A stretch of DNA of 64,000 nt, taken from NCBI RefSeq assembly GCF_014207955.1, contig NZ_JACHLK010000001.1, forward strand, positions 744,001 through 808,000. The letters run 5' to 3'. This document shows positions 34,370 to 44,263 of this stretch, piece after piece. The DNA comes from Acidovorax soli. GTDB taxonomy: Bacteria; Pseudomonadota; Gammaproteobacteria; Burkholderiales; Burkholderiaceae_C. The notes below the pieces were generated by a model. It saw only the letters and a list, made by a program, of their open reading frames with translations, ran no database searches and had not been told where the DNA came from. Position 1 is the stretch's first letter, and each line of letters opens with the position of its first letter. The position numbers were made by a program, and so were the translations under genes.

Positions 34370-37168
34370 TCAGCGTGCGGCGCCGAACACCGCCGCCCAC
34401 AGGGCCAGCACGGCATCGCGCTCGGCCTGCAGCGCCGGGGGCATGACCTGGGTGGGCACCTCGTCCAGCCGCGCCCGGTGCTGCACGCGGCGCAGCTCGC
34501 GGTAGGCGTCGGCCGCCGCATGGCCCACGCCAGCGGGCAGCAGGCCGACCTGTTCGGCGCGCTGCAGCAGGGCGATGTTGCCCACGTTGGCGACCAGTTC
34601 GGGGTGCGCGGCCGCCTGCGAGAGCACCAGGTACTGCACGGCGAATTCCGCGTCCACCATGCCGCCCGGGCTGTGTTTGACGTCGAACTGTCCGTCGCGC
34701 GTGGGATGGGCCTGGGCCACCTTCTCGCGCATGGACACGATTTCTTCGCGCAGGGCCACGGGGTCGCGCGGCGAGGTGATCACGGCCGTTCGTACCGCGT
34801 CGAAGCGCGTTTCGAGCTGTGGGCTGCCCATCACGAAGCGCGCGCGCGTCATGGCCTGGTGTTCCCAGGTCCAGGCGGTGTTGCTGCCGCGCCGCTCCTG
34901 GTAGTTGGCGTAGGCCTCGAAGCGCGTGACCAGCAGGCCGGAACTGCCGTTGGGCCGCAGTGCCGTGTCGATCTCGTAGAGGTCACCCTCGCCGGTCTTC
35001 ACCGTGAGCCAGTTGATCAGCTTGCGCACGAAGGCGGCATAGACCTCGGGGGCGCGTTCGTCGTCATCGTCGAAAACGAAGACGATGTCCAGGTCGCTGC
35101 CATAGCCCAATTCCTTGCCGCCGAGCTTGCCGTAGCCGATCACGGCGAACTGCGGTACCTCGCGGTGGCGGGTCTTGAGGCGATTCCAGCACCACTGGGC
35201 GGTCACGCGCAGCACGCTGTCGGCCAGGGCGCTGAGGTCATCGGCCACCTGCTCCACCGTGATGCGGTGCTCCACATCGCGCGCCAGCGTGCGGAAGGTC
35301 TCGGCATGCTGGGCGCGGCGCAGCAGGTTGAGCAGGGTCTCGTCGTCGTCCTCGCCGGTGGAGGTGATGGAGGCCAGGCGCATCGCCAGCTCGCGCTCGA
35401 AATCGGCCACCGAGAAGCGCTCGGCCAACAGGGCGTCGCCCACCAGCTCGTCGATCACGCCCGGGTGCTGCAGCAGGTAGCGCGCCGGCCAGCGGGCGGC
35501 GCCCAGCAGGTGCAGCATCTGCTCGTGCACCGAGGGGCGCTCCAGCAGCAGCGACAGGTAGCTGTCGCGGCGCAGCAGGGGCTCGAGCCAGTTGGCCATG
35601 CGCACGGCGGCCTCTTCGGTCACGCGGCCTTCGGTGAGCCATTGGGCGGTGCGCTGCACCAGGCGGAACAGGCGCGCGCGCGTCTCGTCGCGCAGGCCTT
35701 GCACGCGCGGGTGGCTGCGCCATTCGGCCACGCGCTCGCGAAAGCCCGGGGGCAGCTGTTCCAGCAGGGCTTCGAGTTCGGGGGGCGGCGGCGCGGCCGC
35801 ACGCGGGCCGCCGCAGCCGCCCTTGCTGCACTGCTTCTTGCCGTTGCCGCCCAGCAGGGTGTCGAATTCTTGCGCCACGAGTTCGCGGTGGGCGTCGAGC
35901 TCGTGCAGGAAGGCGCAGCAATCGGGGTAGCCCATGGTGCGGGCGATCCAGGCCAGGTCGTCGTCGCGCGTGGGCAGCACATGGGTCTGCTGGTCGTCCA
36001 GGTACTGGATGCGGTGCTCCACCCGGCGCAGGAAGACATAGGCGCGTGCCAGGGCGTCGGCCGTCTCCTGCGGCATCAGGCCGGCCTGGGCCAGGCGCTG
36101 CAGGGCGTCGAGCGTGGGGCGGCGGCGCAGCTCGGGAAACTGCCCGCCGCGCACCACCTGCAGGAGCTGCACGGTGAATTCGATCTCGCGGATGCCGCCG
36201 CGCGAGAGCTTGACGTCGTTGGCGCGCTCGGGGTGGCCGGCGCTGCGCTTGGCCGCATGGTCGCGGATCTGGCTGTGCAGCAGGCGCAGCGCATCGAACA
36301 CGCTGTAGTCCAGGTAGCGCCGGAACACGAAGGGCAGCACCACGCCGCGCAGTGCCTGCACCTCGGTGCTGGCAATGCACTCGCGCGGCGCCACCACCCG
36401 GCTCTTGAGCCAGGCGAAACGCTCCCATTCGCGGCCCTGCACCTGAAGGTACTCCTCCAGCGCCGCCAGCGAGACGGCCGCCGGGCCCGAGTTGCCGTTG
36501 GGCCGCAGGGCCAGGTCCACACGGAACACGAAGCCGTGCTCGGTGGTGTCGCCGACCAGGCTGTAGATGGCCTTGACCGCACGCGCGAAGTACTCGTGGT
36601 TGGAGATCCTGCCCCGGCCATCGGCCAGGCCGGCGGTCTCGCCGTCGTGCTCGTAGACATAGATCAGGTCGATGTCGCTCGATACATTGAGCTCGCGCGC
36701 GCCGAGCTTGCCCATGCCGATGATCCACAGCTGCACCGGTTGGCCGTCGGGGCCCCGGGGCGCGCCGTGGCGGGCGTCGAGTTCCTGGCGGGCATGCCGG
36801 CAGGCCCGGTCCAGGGCGAGTTCGGCCAGCTCGGTCACCGCGCAGGTGATGTCGGACAAGGGGCCCTGGCCATCGCAGTCGAGCTGGATCAGGCGCTCCA
36901 TGACCAGCTGGCGCAGGATGCGCAGGGCGGTTCCGGTGTCGTTGCCACGCGCCAGCAGGGCATCGCAGACCGCATCCATCGCGTCGCGCCGCGGGGCGCC
37001 CGGCGGCAGCAGGGCCAGATCGCCACTGTAGCGGCGGTGCAGGCGCTGCAGGAAACGGGAATGCCCGGCCAGGGGCTGGCCGTCCTGGAAGGGATCGTTA
37101 CAGACCATGGGCATGGGAATGGCGGGAATGGCAACCGGCTGCCAGGAGGGGGCCATGGGCTGCTGCAT
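34370..37168 (-). CDS. glnE: bifunctional glutamine-synthetase adenylyltransferase/deadenylylase
   Basis: GlnE adds and removes AMP on glutamine synthetase according to nitrogen status. The 932-residue protein has two nucleotidyltransferase domains. The N-terminal (deadenylylase) one has GMGKLGARELNVSSDIDLIY and the C-terminal (adenylyltransferase) one has GYGKLGGKELGYGSDLDIVF. Each is followed by a helical PII-uridylyl-type domain (GGIREIEFTVQLLQ; GGMVDAEFAVQYLV). A Cys/Gly/Pro linker (KKQCSKGGCGGPRAAAPPPP) separates the halves. The start is uncertain: ATGs at 37168 and 37156 lack a clear ribosome site. It is divergent from yhdP. Confidence 0.95.
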   Translation of the reverse strand: MQQPMAPSWQPVAIPAIPMPMVCNDPFQDGQPLAGHSRFLQRLHRRYSGDLALLPPGAPRRDAMDAVCDALLARGNDTGTALRILRQLVMERLIQLDCDGQGPLSDITCAVTELAELALDRACRHARQELDARHGAPRGPDGQPVQLWIIGMGKLGARELNVSSDIDLIYVYEHDGETAGLADGRGRISNHEYFARAVKAIYSLVGDTTEHGFVFRVDLALRPNGNSGPAAVSLAALEEYLQVQGREWERFAWLKSRVVAPRECIASTEVQALRGVVLPFVFRRYLDYSVFDALRLLHSQIRDHAAKRSAGHPERANDVKLSRGGIREIEFTVQLLQVVRGGQFPELRRRPTLDALQRLAQAGLMPQETADALARAYVFLRRVEHRIQYLDDQQTHVLPTRDDDLAWIARTMGYPDCCAFLHELDAHRELVAQEFDTLLGGNGKKQCSKGGCGGPRAAAPPPPELEALLEQLPPGFRERVAEWRSHPRVQGLRDETRARLFRLVQRTAQWLTEGRVTEEAAVRMANWLEPLLRRDSYLSLLLERPSVHEQMLHLLGAARWPARYLLQHPGVIDELVGDALLAERFSVADFERELAMRLASITSTGEDDDETLLNLLRRAQHAETFRTLARDVEHRITVEQVADDLSALADSVLRVTAQWCWNRLKTRHREVPQFAVIGYGKLGGKELGYGSDLDIVFVFDDDDERAPEVYAAFVRKLINWLTVKTGEGDLYEIDTALRPNGSSGLLVTRFEAYANYQERRGSNTAWTWEHQAMTRARFVMGSPQLETRFDAVRTAVITSPRDPVALREEIVSMREKVAQAHPTRDGQFDVKHSPGGMVDAEFAVQYLVLSQAAAHPELVANVGNIALLQRAEQVGLLPAGVGHAAADAYRELRRVQHRARLDEVPTQVMPPALQAERDAVLALWAAVFGAAR

Positions 37169-37242
37169 ACACAAGAACACGGGTTCGCATTGAACCCACA
37201 AGCACACCGCGGGTCATAATTCCTGCCACATTCAATCCCACC

Positions 37243-40200
37243 ATGATCGATCCCACCCCGCACCCCTCACGCCTGCTCAAGACAGTGGCAGGCTTTGCGC
37301 GGTGGTCACTGGGGTTGCTTGTCGCCTTCTGGCTGCTGCTGACCATCGCCTGGGGGGCCCTTCATGGCTGGATTGTGCCGCGAATCGGCGAGTTCCGCCC
37401 GCAGCTGGAAGACCATGCCGCACGGGCTCTAGGGGTTCCCGTGCGCATCGGCGCCCTGAGCGCCCGCTCCGAGGGGCTGATCCCCTCCGTGGAGCTGGTG
37501 AATGTGGCGCTGCTGGACAGCGCTGGCCGCGAGGCCCTGCGCCTGCCGCGCGTGGTCGTGGCCCTGTCGCCGCGCTCGCTGCTGAACTTCGGCTTCGAGC
37601 AGCTCTATATAGAGAAGCCGGACCTGGACATCCGCCGCGCCAGTGATGGCCGCATCACCGTGGCCGGCCTGGCCATGAAGGACAGCGGCAGTGAGAGCAA
37701 TGGCGCCGCCGACTGGTTCTTCTCGCAGGGCGAGGTGCTGATCAAGGGCGGCACCCTGCGCTGGACCGACGAAATGCGCAATGCGCCCCAGCTGGCCCTG
37801 ACCGAGGTGGACCTGCTGGTGCGCAACGGCAACTGGAGCCACCGCATGCGCGTGGACGCCACACCGCCGCCCGACTGGGGCGACCGCTTCACGCTGGTCG
37901 GCCTGTTCCGTGCGCCGCTGCTGCGCGCGCGCGATGGCAACTGGCAGCACTGGAACGGCCAGGTCTACGCCGACTTCGCGCGGGTCGACGTGTCCCGCCT
38001 GCGCCACCATGCCGACGTAGGGGTGGACGTGGCCCAGGGCCGTGGCGCCCTGCGCGCCTGGGCCGACGTGAGGAGCGGCCAGATCGTGGGTGGTACGGCC
38101 GATCTGGCCCTGGCCGATGTGAATGCCACCCTGGGAGCGGGGCTGGAACCCCTGGCGCTGCCTTCCATCGCCGGGCGCCTGGGTGGACGGCAGCTCAAGG
38201 GCGGTTTCGAATTCTCCACGCAGGGCCTGCAATTCACCACCGACGATGGCCTGCGCTGGCCCGGCGGCAACGTCAAGCTGGTCTACACCGACGCCACCGC
38301 CAAGGCGCCCGCCCAGGGCGATTTCCGCGCCGACCGGCTGGAGCTGGCGGCCCTGGCGCAGATTGCCAGCCGCCTGCCCCTGGGCAGCACGGCCCACGAC
38401 GCCGTGCGCCAGTACGCACCCAAGGGCCTGGTCAACGAGATCCAGGCCACCTGGAAGGGGCCGCTTGATGCGCTGCAGCAATACCAGGTGCGCGGCCGCA
38501 TCCAGGGCCTGGCGCTGGCCGGGGAGCTGGACAACGGCGTGGCGCAGCGCCTGGGACTGCGCGGCGCCACGGTGGACCTGGACATGACCCAGGGCGGCGG
38601 CAAGGCCCAGCTCGCCATCGAATCGGGCGCCCTGCTGCTGCCCGGCGTGTTCGAAGATCCCCTGCTGCCACTGGACCGCCTGAGCGCCGAGGTGCGCTGG
38701 CAGCTGGAGGGCGAGCGCATCGCGGTGCAGGCCAACGAGGTGAAGTTCGCCAATGCCGATGCCCAGGGCGAGGCGCGCGCGACCTGGCATACCTCCGACC
38801 CTGCGAAAGGGCCGAGCCATTCGCGCTTTCCGGGCGTGCTCGACCTCTCGGGCAAACTCACGCGGGCCGATGGCACGCGCGTACACCGCTACCTGCCGCT
38901 GTCGGTGGGCGATGACGCCCGCCACTATGTGCGCGACGCGGTGACGGCCGGCACGGCCAGCGCGGTGGACTTCAAGGTCCGGGGCGATCTGCACGACATC
39001 CCGTTCAACGACCCGCGCCAGGGAGAGTTCCGCATCGCCGCGCGGGTCAAGGACGTGACCTATGCCTTTGTGCCACCCCAGTTGCACCCGAACGATCCGC
39101 TGCGCTGGCCAGCCCTCACGCAGCTGCAGGGCGAGCTGATCTTCGAGCGCTCCTCCATGCACGTGCGTGGCGCCAGCGGCAGCTTTGCCGGCACACCCGG
39201 GGTGCGCGTCGCGCGCGTGGAGGCCTCCATCCCCGACCTGTCGCACACCGTGGTGGCCGTGAATGCCGATGCGCGCGGGCCGCTGCCCGAACTGCTGGGC
39301 GTGGTCAACACCTCGCCACTGTCGCGCATGACGGGCAACGCCCTGGCGCAGGCCAGCGGCACGGGCAACGCCGACTTCCAGCTCAAGCTTTCCCTGCCCA
39401 TCAGCCAGATCGACAAGTCCCGGGTGCAGGGCAGTGTCACCCTGGCCGGCAACGACGTGCGCATCACGCCCGATACGCCCATGCTCGGGCGCGCGCGCGG
39501 CGTGGTGCAGTTCAGTGAAACGGGGTTCTCGCTGGTCGGCATGCAGGCGCGGGCCCTGGGCGGCGATGTGCGCCTGGAAGGGGGCATGCGTGCCCTGGCC
39601 GCCAATGCACCGGCCACGGAAGCCGCGATCCAGTTGCGCGCACAGGGCACGGCCACGGCCGAAGGGCTGCAGCAGGCGCCCCAGCTGGGGCTGCTGTCGC
39701 AGCTGGCCGGCCGGGCCACGGGCAGCGCGCCCTACACGCTGGCGCTGGCCTTTCGCCGCGGCGTGCCCGAGGTGCAGGTGACGACCAGCCTGCAGGGGCT
39801 GGCGCTGGCGCTGCCCGCCCCGCTGGGCAAGACGGCCGAGAGCAGCCTGCCGCTGCGCTACGACAATTCGCTGGCGCGCGAATCACTGACCGGCACGGTC
39901 ACCGCCGCAGGCACCGCGCCGCCGTTGCGTGACCAGATCACGGTGGACCTGGGTGCCCTGGGCTCGGCCACCTACCACCGCGACGTGAGCGGCGCCCAGC
40001 CGCGTGTGCTGCGCGGTGCGATCGGCGTGGGCCTGGCGCCCGGGGAGTCGGCGCCCATGCCGACCGAGGGGGTGGCGGCCAACATCCAGCTGGCCCGGCT
40101 TGACATCGATGCCTGGGAAGACCTGCTCAGCCCGCCGCGCCCGGTGGCCGCATCGGCTGCGGCGTCGGCCCGGCCTGCGGGCGGCGCGCTGGCCAGCGCC

Positions 40201-41388
40201 ACGCAGGACTACCTGCCCACCACCGTGGCTTTGCGCGCCCGGGAGCTGTCGGCCCAGGGGCGCACCCTGCACAACGTGGTGGCCGGCGGGCAGCGCGAGG
40301 GCCCGGTCTGGAAGGGCAACATCGATGCGGCCGAGCTCAGCGGCTTCGTGGAGTTCCGTGAAGGAGGGGGCGGGGACTCGGGCAACGGCCGGCTCTATGC
40401 GCGCCTGTCGCGCCTGAACATGCCGCAGAGCGACGCCAACCAGGTCGAAGCGCTGCTCGAGGAGCAGCCGGGCTCGCTGCCCGCGCTGGACATCGTGGTC
40501 GATGACTTCGAGCTGCGCGGCCGCAAGCTCGGCCGGGTGGAGATCGAGGCCCAGAACCGCGGCAGCGACAGCACGCCGCGCGAGTGGCGCCTCTCCAAGT
40601 TCAACATCACCTCGCCCGAGGGCAGCCTCACGGCCAACGGCAACTGGGCCCTGCTCAACCAGCCGCGCGCCGGCGGCAGCGGCGGCGAGCGCCGCACGGT
40701 GCTCAATTTCCGGCTCGACATCCGCGACTCGGGCGACCTGCTGGCCCGCTTCGCCATGCCGGGGGTGATACGGCGCGGCAAGGGCCGCATGGAGGGCCAG
40801 GTGGCCTGGATGGGGGCGCCCTTCAGCCCCGACTACCGTTCCATGACCGGCCTGGTCAATGTGAACATCGAGGCCGGCCAGTTCCTCAAGGCCGACCCCG
40901 GCCTGGCCAAGCTGCTCAGCGTGCTCAGCCTGCAGTCGCTGCCGCGCCGCCTGAGCCTGGATTTCCGCGATGTCTTCAGCGAGGGCTTTGCCTTCGACTT
41001 CGTGCGCGGCGACCTGCGCATCGAGCAGGGCGTGGCCACCACCAACAACCTGCAGATGAAGGGCGTGAACGCCGCCGTGCTCATGGAAGGCAGTGCCGAC
41101 ATCGACCGCGAGACGCAGGACCTGCGCGTGGTGGTGGTGCCCGAGATCAATGCCATGACGGCCTCGCTGGTGGCCACGGCCATCAACCCGGTGATTGGCC
41201 TGGGCAGCTTCCTGGCCCAGGTGTTCCTGCGCGGCCCGCTGATCGAGGCGGCGACGCAGGAGTTCCGCATCGACGGATCCTGGTCCGATCCGCGCGTGGT
41301 GCGCGTGCCCCGGCGCGCGCGCGTGTCGGGCAATGCCGCGGACAACGGGCCATCACCCACCGCGCCTCGAACCGGAGAGTCCTCATGA
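37243..41388 (+). CDS. yhdP: YhdP family AsmA-like inter-membrane lipid transport protein
   Basis: A 1381-residue protein. One N-terminal membrane anchor (about residues 15-40, WSLGLLVAFWLLLTIAWGAL) is followed by a very long periplasmic part rich in beta strands. The DUF3971/AsmA-like core and the C-terminal YhdP signature (VNVNIEAGQFLKADPGLAKL, LLSVLSLQSLPRRLSLDFRD) are present. The C-terminal segment PVIGLGSFLAQVFLRGPLIEA is also typical. The E. coli homologue helps move phospholipid to the outer membrane. It overlaps the amidase gene by four bases and starts a coupled four-gene run. Confidence 0.95.
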   Translation: MIDPTPHPSRLLKTVAGFARWSLGLLVAFWLLLTIAWGALHGWIVPRIGEFRPQLEDHAARALGVPVRIGALSARSEGLIPSVELVNVALLDSAGREALRLPRVVVALSPRSLLNFGFEQLYIEKPDLDIRRASDGRITVAGLAMKDSGSESNGAADWFFSQGEVLIKGGTLRWTDEMRNAPQLALTEVDLLVRNGNWSHRMRVDATPPPDWGDRFTLVGLFRAPLLRARDGNWQHWNGQVYADFARVDVSRLRHHADVGVDVAQGRGALRAWADVRSGQIVGGTADLALADVNATLGAGLEPLALPSIAGRLGGRQLKGGFEFSTQGLQFTTDDGLRWPGGNVKLVYTDATAKAPAQGDFRADRLELAALAQIASRLPLGSTAHDAVRQYAPKGLVNEIQATWKGPLDALQQYQVRGRIQGLALAGELDNGVAQRLGLRGATVDLDMTQGGGKAQLAIESGALLLPGVFEDPLLPLDRLSAEVRWQLEGERIAVQANEVKFANADAQGEARATWHTSDPAKGPSHSRFPGVLDLSGKLTRADGTRVHRYLPLSVGDDARHYVRDAVTAGTASAVDFKVRGDLHDIPFNDPRQGEFRIAARVKDVTYAFVPPQLHPNDPLRWPALTQLQGELIFERSSMHVRGASGSFAGTPGVRVARVEASIPDLSHTVVAVNADARGPLPELLGVVNTSPLSRMTGNALAQASGTGNADFQLKLSLPISQIDKSRVQGSVTLAGNDVRITPDTPMLGRARGVVQFSETGFSLVGMQARALGGDVRLEGGMRALAANAPATEAAIQLRAQGTATAEGLQQAPQLGLLSQLAGRATGSAPYTLALAFRRGVPEVQVTTSLQGLALALPAPLGKTAESSLPLRYDNSLARESLTGTVTAAGTAPPLRDQITVDLGALGSATYHRDVSGAQPRVLRGAIGVGLAPGESAPMPTEGVAANIQLARLDIDAWEDLLSPPRPVAASAAASARPAGGALASATQDYLPTTVALRARELSAQGRTLHNVVAGGQREGPVWKGNIDAAELSGFVEFREGGGGDSGNGRLYARLSRLNMPQSDANQVEALLEEQPGSLPALDIVVDDFELRGRKLGRVEIEAQNRGSDSTPREWRLSKFNITSPEGSLTANGNWALLNQPRAGGSGGERRTVLNFRLDIRDSGDLLARFAMPGVIRRGKGRMEGQVAWMGAPFSPDYRSMTGLVNVNIEAGQFLKADPGLAKLLSVLSLQSLPRRLSLDFRDVFSEGFAFDFVRGDLRIEQGVATTNNLQMKGVNAAVLMEGSADIDRETQDLRVVVVPEINAMTASLVATAINPVIGLGSFLAQVFLRGPLIEAATQEFRIDGSWSDPRVVRVPRRARVSGNAADNGPSPTAPRTGESS

Positions 41389-42200
41389 AAGTCGCTGCCC
41401 TGCAGATGGTGTCCGGAACCCACCTGGACGACAACCTGGTCGCCGCCCGGGCCCTGCTGGAGCAGGCGGCGCGCGCGGGCGCCGAGCTGGCCGTGCTGCC
41501 CGAGTACTTCTGCATCATGGGCCGGCAGGACACCGACAAGCTGGCGCTCCAGGAGGCGCATGGCGAAGGCCCCATCCAGGATTTCCTGGCGCGCGCGGCA
41601 CGCGAACTCGGCCTGTGGGTCGTGGGAGGCACCCTGCCGCTGCGCGGCAATGACGCCGTGCGCGTGCGCAACACCACGCTGGCCTTCAACCCCGAGGGGG
41701 CCTGCGTTGCGCGCTACGACAAGATCCATTTGTTCCACTTCGACAACGGCCAGGACCAGTTCCACGAAAGCCGGGTGATCGAGCCTGGCGACGAGGTCGT
41801 GCAGTTCGACCTGCGCTCGCGCGAGGGCGAACTCTGGCGCGTGGGCCTGAGCGTGTGCTACGACCTGCGCTTTCCCGAGCTCTACCGCGCCCATGCCCAG
41901 GCCGGGGCCGATCTGCTGCTGGTGCCCAGCGCCTTCACCCACACCACGGGGCAGGCGCACTGGGAGGTGCTGCTGCGCGCCCGCGCCATCGAGAACCTGG
42001 CCTATGTGCTGGCTCCGGCCCAGGGCGGTGTGCACGAGAACGGGCGCCGCACCTGGGGCCACAGCATGCTGGTGGACCCCTGGGGCGGCATTGCGGCGGT
42101 GCACGATGAAGGTGTCGGCGTCGCCCTGGGAACGCTGGCCAAGGCGCGCCTGCGCGAGGTGCGCAGCCAGCTGCCGGCCCTGGGCCACCGCGTGCTGTGA
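41385..42200 (+). CDS. carbon-nitrogen hydrolase (Nit family, deaminated-glutathione/omega-amidase-like)
   Basis: A cytosolic amidase of 271 residues with the nitrilase-superfamily triad E40 (VLPEYF), K113 (YDKIHLF) and C158 (SVCYDLRFPELYR). The DLRFPELYR and HWEVLLRARAIEN motifs match the Nit1/Nit2 branch, which repairs deaminated glutathione or hydrolyses omega-amides. The start overlaps the yhdP stop by four bases, and the stop overlaps the kinase GTG start by four bases. Confidence 0.93.
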   Translation: MKVAALQMVSGTHLDDNLVAARALLEQAARAGAELAVLPEYFCIMGRQDTDKLALQEAHGEGPIQDFLARAARELGLWVVGGTLPLRGNDAVRVRNTTLAFNPEGACVARYDKIHLFHFDNGQDQFHESRVIEPGDEVVQFDLRSREGELWRVGLSVCYDLRFPELYRAHAQAGADLLLVPSAFTHTTGQAHWEVLLRARAIENLAYVLAPAQGGVHENGRRTWGHSMLVDPWGGIAAVHDEGVGVALGTLAKARLREVRSQLPALGHRVL

Positions 42201-44263
42201 GCAGCAAGCCGCGCAAGACCCTGTGGCAGCGCTGGCGTGGCGCTTGGCGGCGCTGGTCGCTGTGGACCCTGCTCGTGGCGCTGGTGGTGGCCATGCTGGT
42301 CACCGTGGTCTGGCTGGCCGGGCGCTACGAAGCCAGCCAGGTGCAGAGCCGGCTCGAGCGCGACACGGCCGATGCCGTCTCGGACGTGCGCGTGGCCCTC
42401 ACGCGCAACCTGCAGAGCCTGCAGGCCCTGCATGCCGAAGACCCGGGCGTGCTGGCCTGGGAGGTGAATGCCTCCGAGCTGCTGCGCGGCCACCGCGAGC
42501 TGGTGCGTCTGGAATGGCGTGACACCGGCATGCGGCTGCGCTCGCAGGTGCAGACCCCCTACCGTCCCGTGTACTGGGACCGCGGCACGCGCGAGAGCGC
42601 GCACTCCGACGCCTCGCTGGCCTGTGCCAATGCGCGCCGCCTGAGCGGGCCGGCCTATTCGAGCAGCTACTTCCAGCCGCACGGCGATGGCCTGGGCTCG
42701 GAGATGATGGAGCTGTGCCTGCCCATCACCTCGGGCGGGCGCAACACCGGCTTCCTGGTGGCCACCTACGCGCTCAACGCCATGCTCGAAGACCTGGTGG
42801 GGCATGGCCTCACGCGCAGCCAGGAAGCCTCCTTCACCGAAGCCGACGGCACGCGCCTGGCGGTGCTGGGCGCGGCGCGGCGCGGCTCGCGCATGTTCAC
42901 GGCCACGCACCTGCTGGACCTGCCCGGCGCCACCCTGGTGCTGCGCATGGACACCTGGCACAGTGCCCCGAGCCTGTTCCCCAACGTGCTCACGGCGCTG
43001 GTCACGGCCATGTCCATCGCACTGGTCACGGTGATGGTGGTGCTGGTGCGCGACAACCGCCGGCGCCTGCGCGCCGAGCGCGACCTGGGCGACGCACTGG
43101 CGTTTCGCAAGGCCATGGAGGACTCGCTGGTCACGGGGCTGCGCGCGCGCGACCTGGAGGGCCGCATCACCTACGTGAACCCGGCTTTCTGCGACATGGT
43201 GGGCTTTGCGCCGCAGGAACTGCTGGGCCTGAGCGCGTCGGCACCGTACTGGCCGCCCGAGCGGGTGGAGGAATACCAGCAGCGCCAGGCCATCCGCTTT
43301 GCCGGCTACATGCCGCCGCGCGAAGGCTTCGAGTCGGAGTTCATGCGCAAGGATGGCACGCGCTTCCCGGTGCTCATCATCGAGGCGCCGCTGATCAACG
43401 CCCAGGGGCTGCACACGGGCTGGATGAGCGCCTTCCTGGACATGAGCGAGCAGCGCCGCATCGAGGAGCTCTCGCGCGCCTCGCAGGAACGCCTGCAGGC
43501 CACGGCGCGCCTGGCCACCGTGGGCGAAATGGCCTCGCTGCTGAGCCATGAACTGAACCAGCCGTTGGCCGCCATTTCGAGCTATGCCACGGGCTCGATG
43601 AACCTGCTCGAAGCCCCGGTGGGCGCGGGCGACGCTGCCCCTCCCCCCCCCGAAAACCTGCAGGACGTGCGCATGGCCATGCAGGCCATTGCGCGCCAGG
43701 CCGAACGGGCCGGCAAGGTGATCAAGAGCGTGCACGACTTCGTGCGCCGGCGCGACCAGGCCCGCGAGGCCGTGAGCGCGCAGCAGCTGCTCGACGCCAT
43801 CATGCCGCTGGTGAGCCTGCAGGCGCGCAAGATCGGCGTGCGCGTGCACACGGCGGTGGAGGCCGACCTGCCCCCCGCGCTGTGCGACCGCACCATGGTC
43901 GAGCAGGTGCTGCTCAACCTGGCACGCAATGCCATGCAGGCCATGGACGTGCCCGGCGTTTCCAAGCGGGTGCTGGAGATCCGCGCGCGCCGCGCCGCGT
44001 CGAACGCGCACCAGGCCTGGATCGAGTTCGCCGTGGCCGACCTGGGCGCCGGCATCGAGCCCGAGGTGGCCGAGCGCCTGTTCACCCCCTTCTTCACCAC
44101 CCGCGCCGAGGGCATGGGGCTGGGCCTGAGCCTGTGCCGCACCGTCATCGAGCAGCATGGCGGCTTCCTCGGCTTTGCGCCCAACGAACCCCGTGGTACG
44201 GTATTCACCTTCACGCTGCCCGTCCACCAACCTCCCGCTTCCTCTTCTTCGACTGCCTCCTGA
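42197..44263 (+). CDS. membrane-bound PAS histidine kinase
   Basis: A 688-residue sensor kinase starting with GTG inside GTGA. Membrane segments lie at about residues 21-43 and 259-283 and flank a periplasmic sensor. A PAS domain (about 300-415) contains LEGRITYVNPAFCDMVGF. The dimerisation domain has H451 in LLSHELNQPLAAI, and the ATPase has NLARNAMQAM, DLGAGIEPE and GMGLGLSLCRTVIEQHGG. This is the FixL/DctB-like class that pairs with FixJ-type regulators, and one is encoded next. A run of nine C (43643-43651) encodes prolines between the dimerisation helices. The signal is unknown. Confidence 0.93.
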   Translation: MSSKPRKTLWQRWRGAWRRWSLWTLLVALVVAMLVTVVWLAGRYEASQVQSRLERDTADAVSDVRVALTRNLQSLQALHAEDPGVLAWEVNASELLRGHRELVRLEWRDTGMRLRSQVQTPYRPVYWDRGTRESAHSDASLACANARRLSGPAYSSSYFQPHGDGLGSEMMELCLPITSGGRNTGFLVATYALNAMLEDLVGHGLTRSQEASFTEADGTRLAVLGAARRGSRMFTATHLLDLPGATLVLRMDTWHSAPSLFPNVLTALVTAMSIALVTVMVVLVRDNRRRLRAERDLGDALAFRKAMEDSLVTGLRARDLEGRITYVNPAFCDMVGFAPQELLGLSASAPYWPPERVEEYQQRQAIRFAGYMPPREGFESEFMRKDGTRFPVLIIEAPLINAQGLHTGWMSAFLDMSEQRRIEELSRASQERLQATARLATVGEMASLLSHELNQPLAAISSYATGSMNLLEAPVGAGDAAPPPPENLQDVRMAMQAIARQAERAGKVIKSVHDFVRRRDQAREAVSAQQLLDAIMPLVSLQARKIGVRVHTAVEADLPPALCDRTMVEQVLLNLARNAMQAMDVPGVSKRVLEIRARRAASNAHQAWIEFAVADLGAGIEPEVAERLFTPFFTTRAEGMGLGLSLCRTVIEQHGGFLGFAPNEPRGTVFTFTLPVHQPPASSSSTAS

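Noticed and set aside
34478..37219. A 913-codon open frame antisense to glnE
   Set aside because: It covers the recognisable GlnE exactly, and its composition (Gly, His, Gln, Val runs) is that of a shadow frame.
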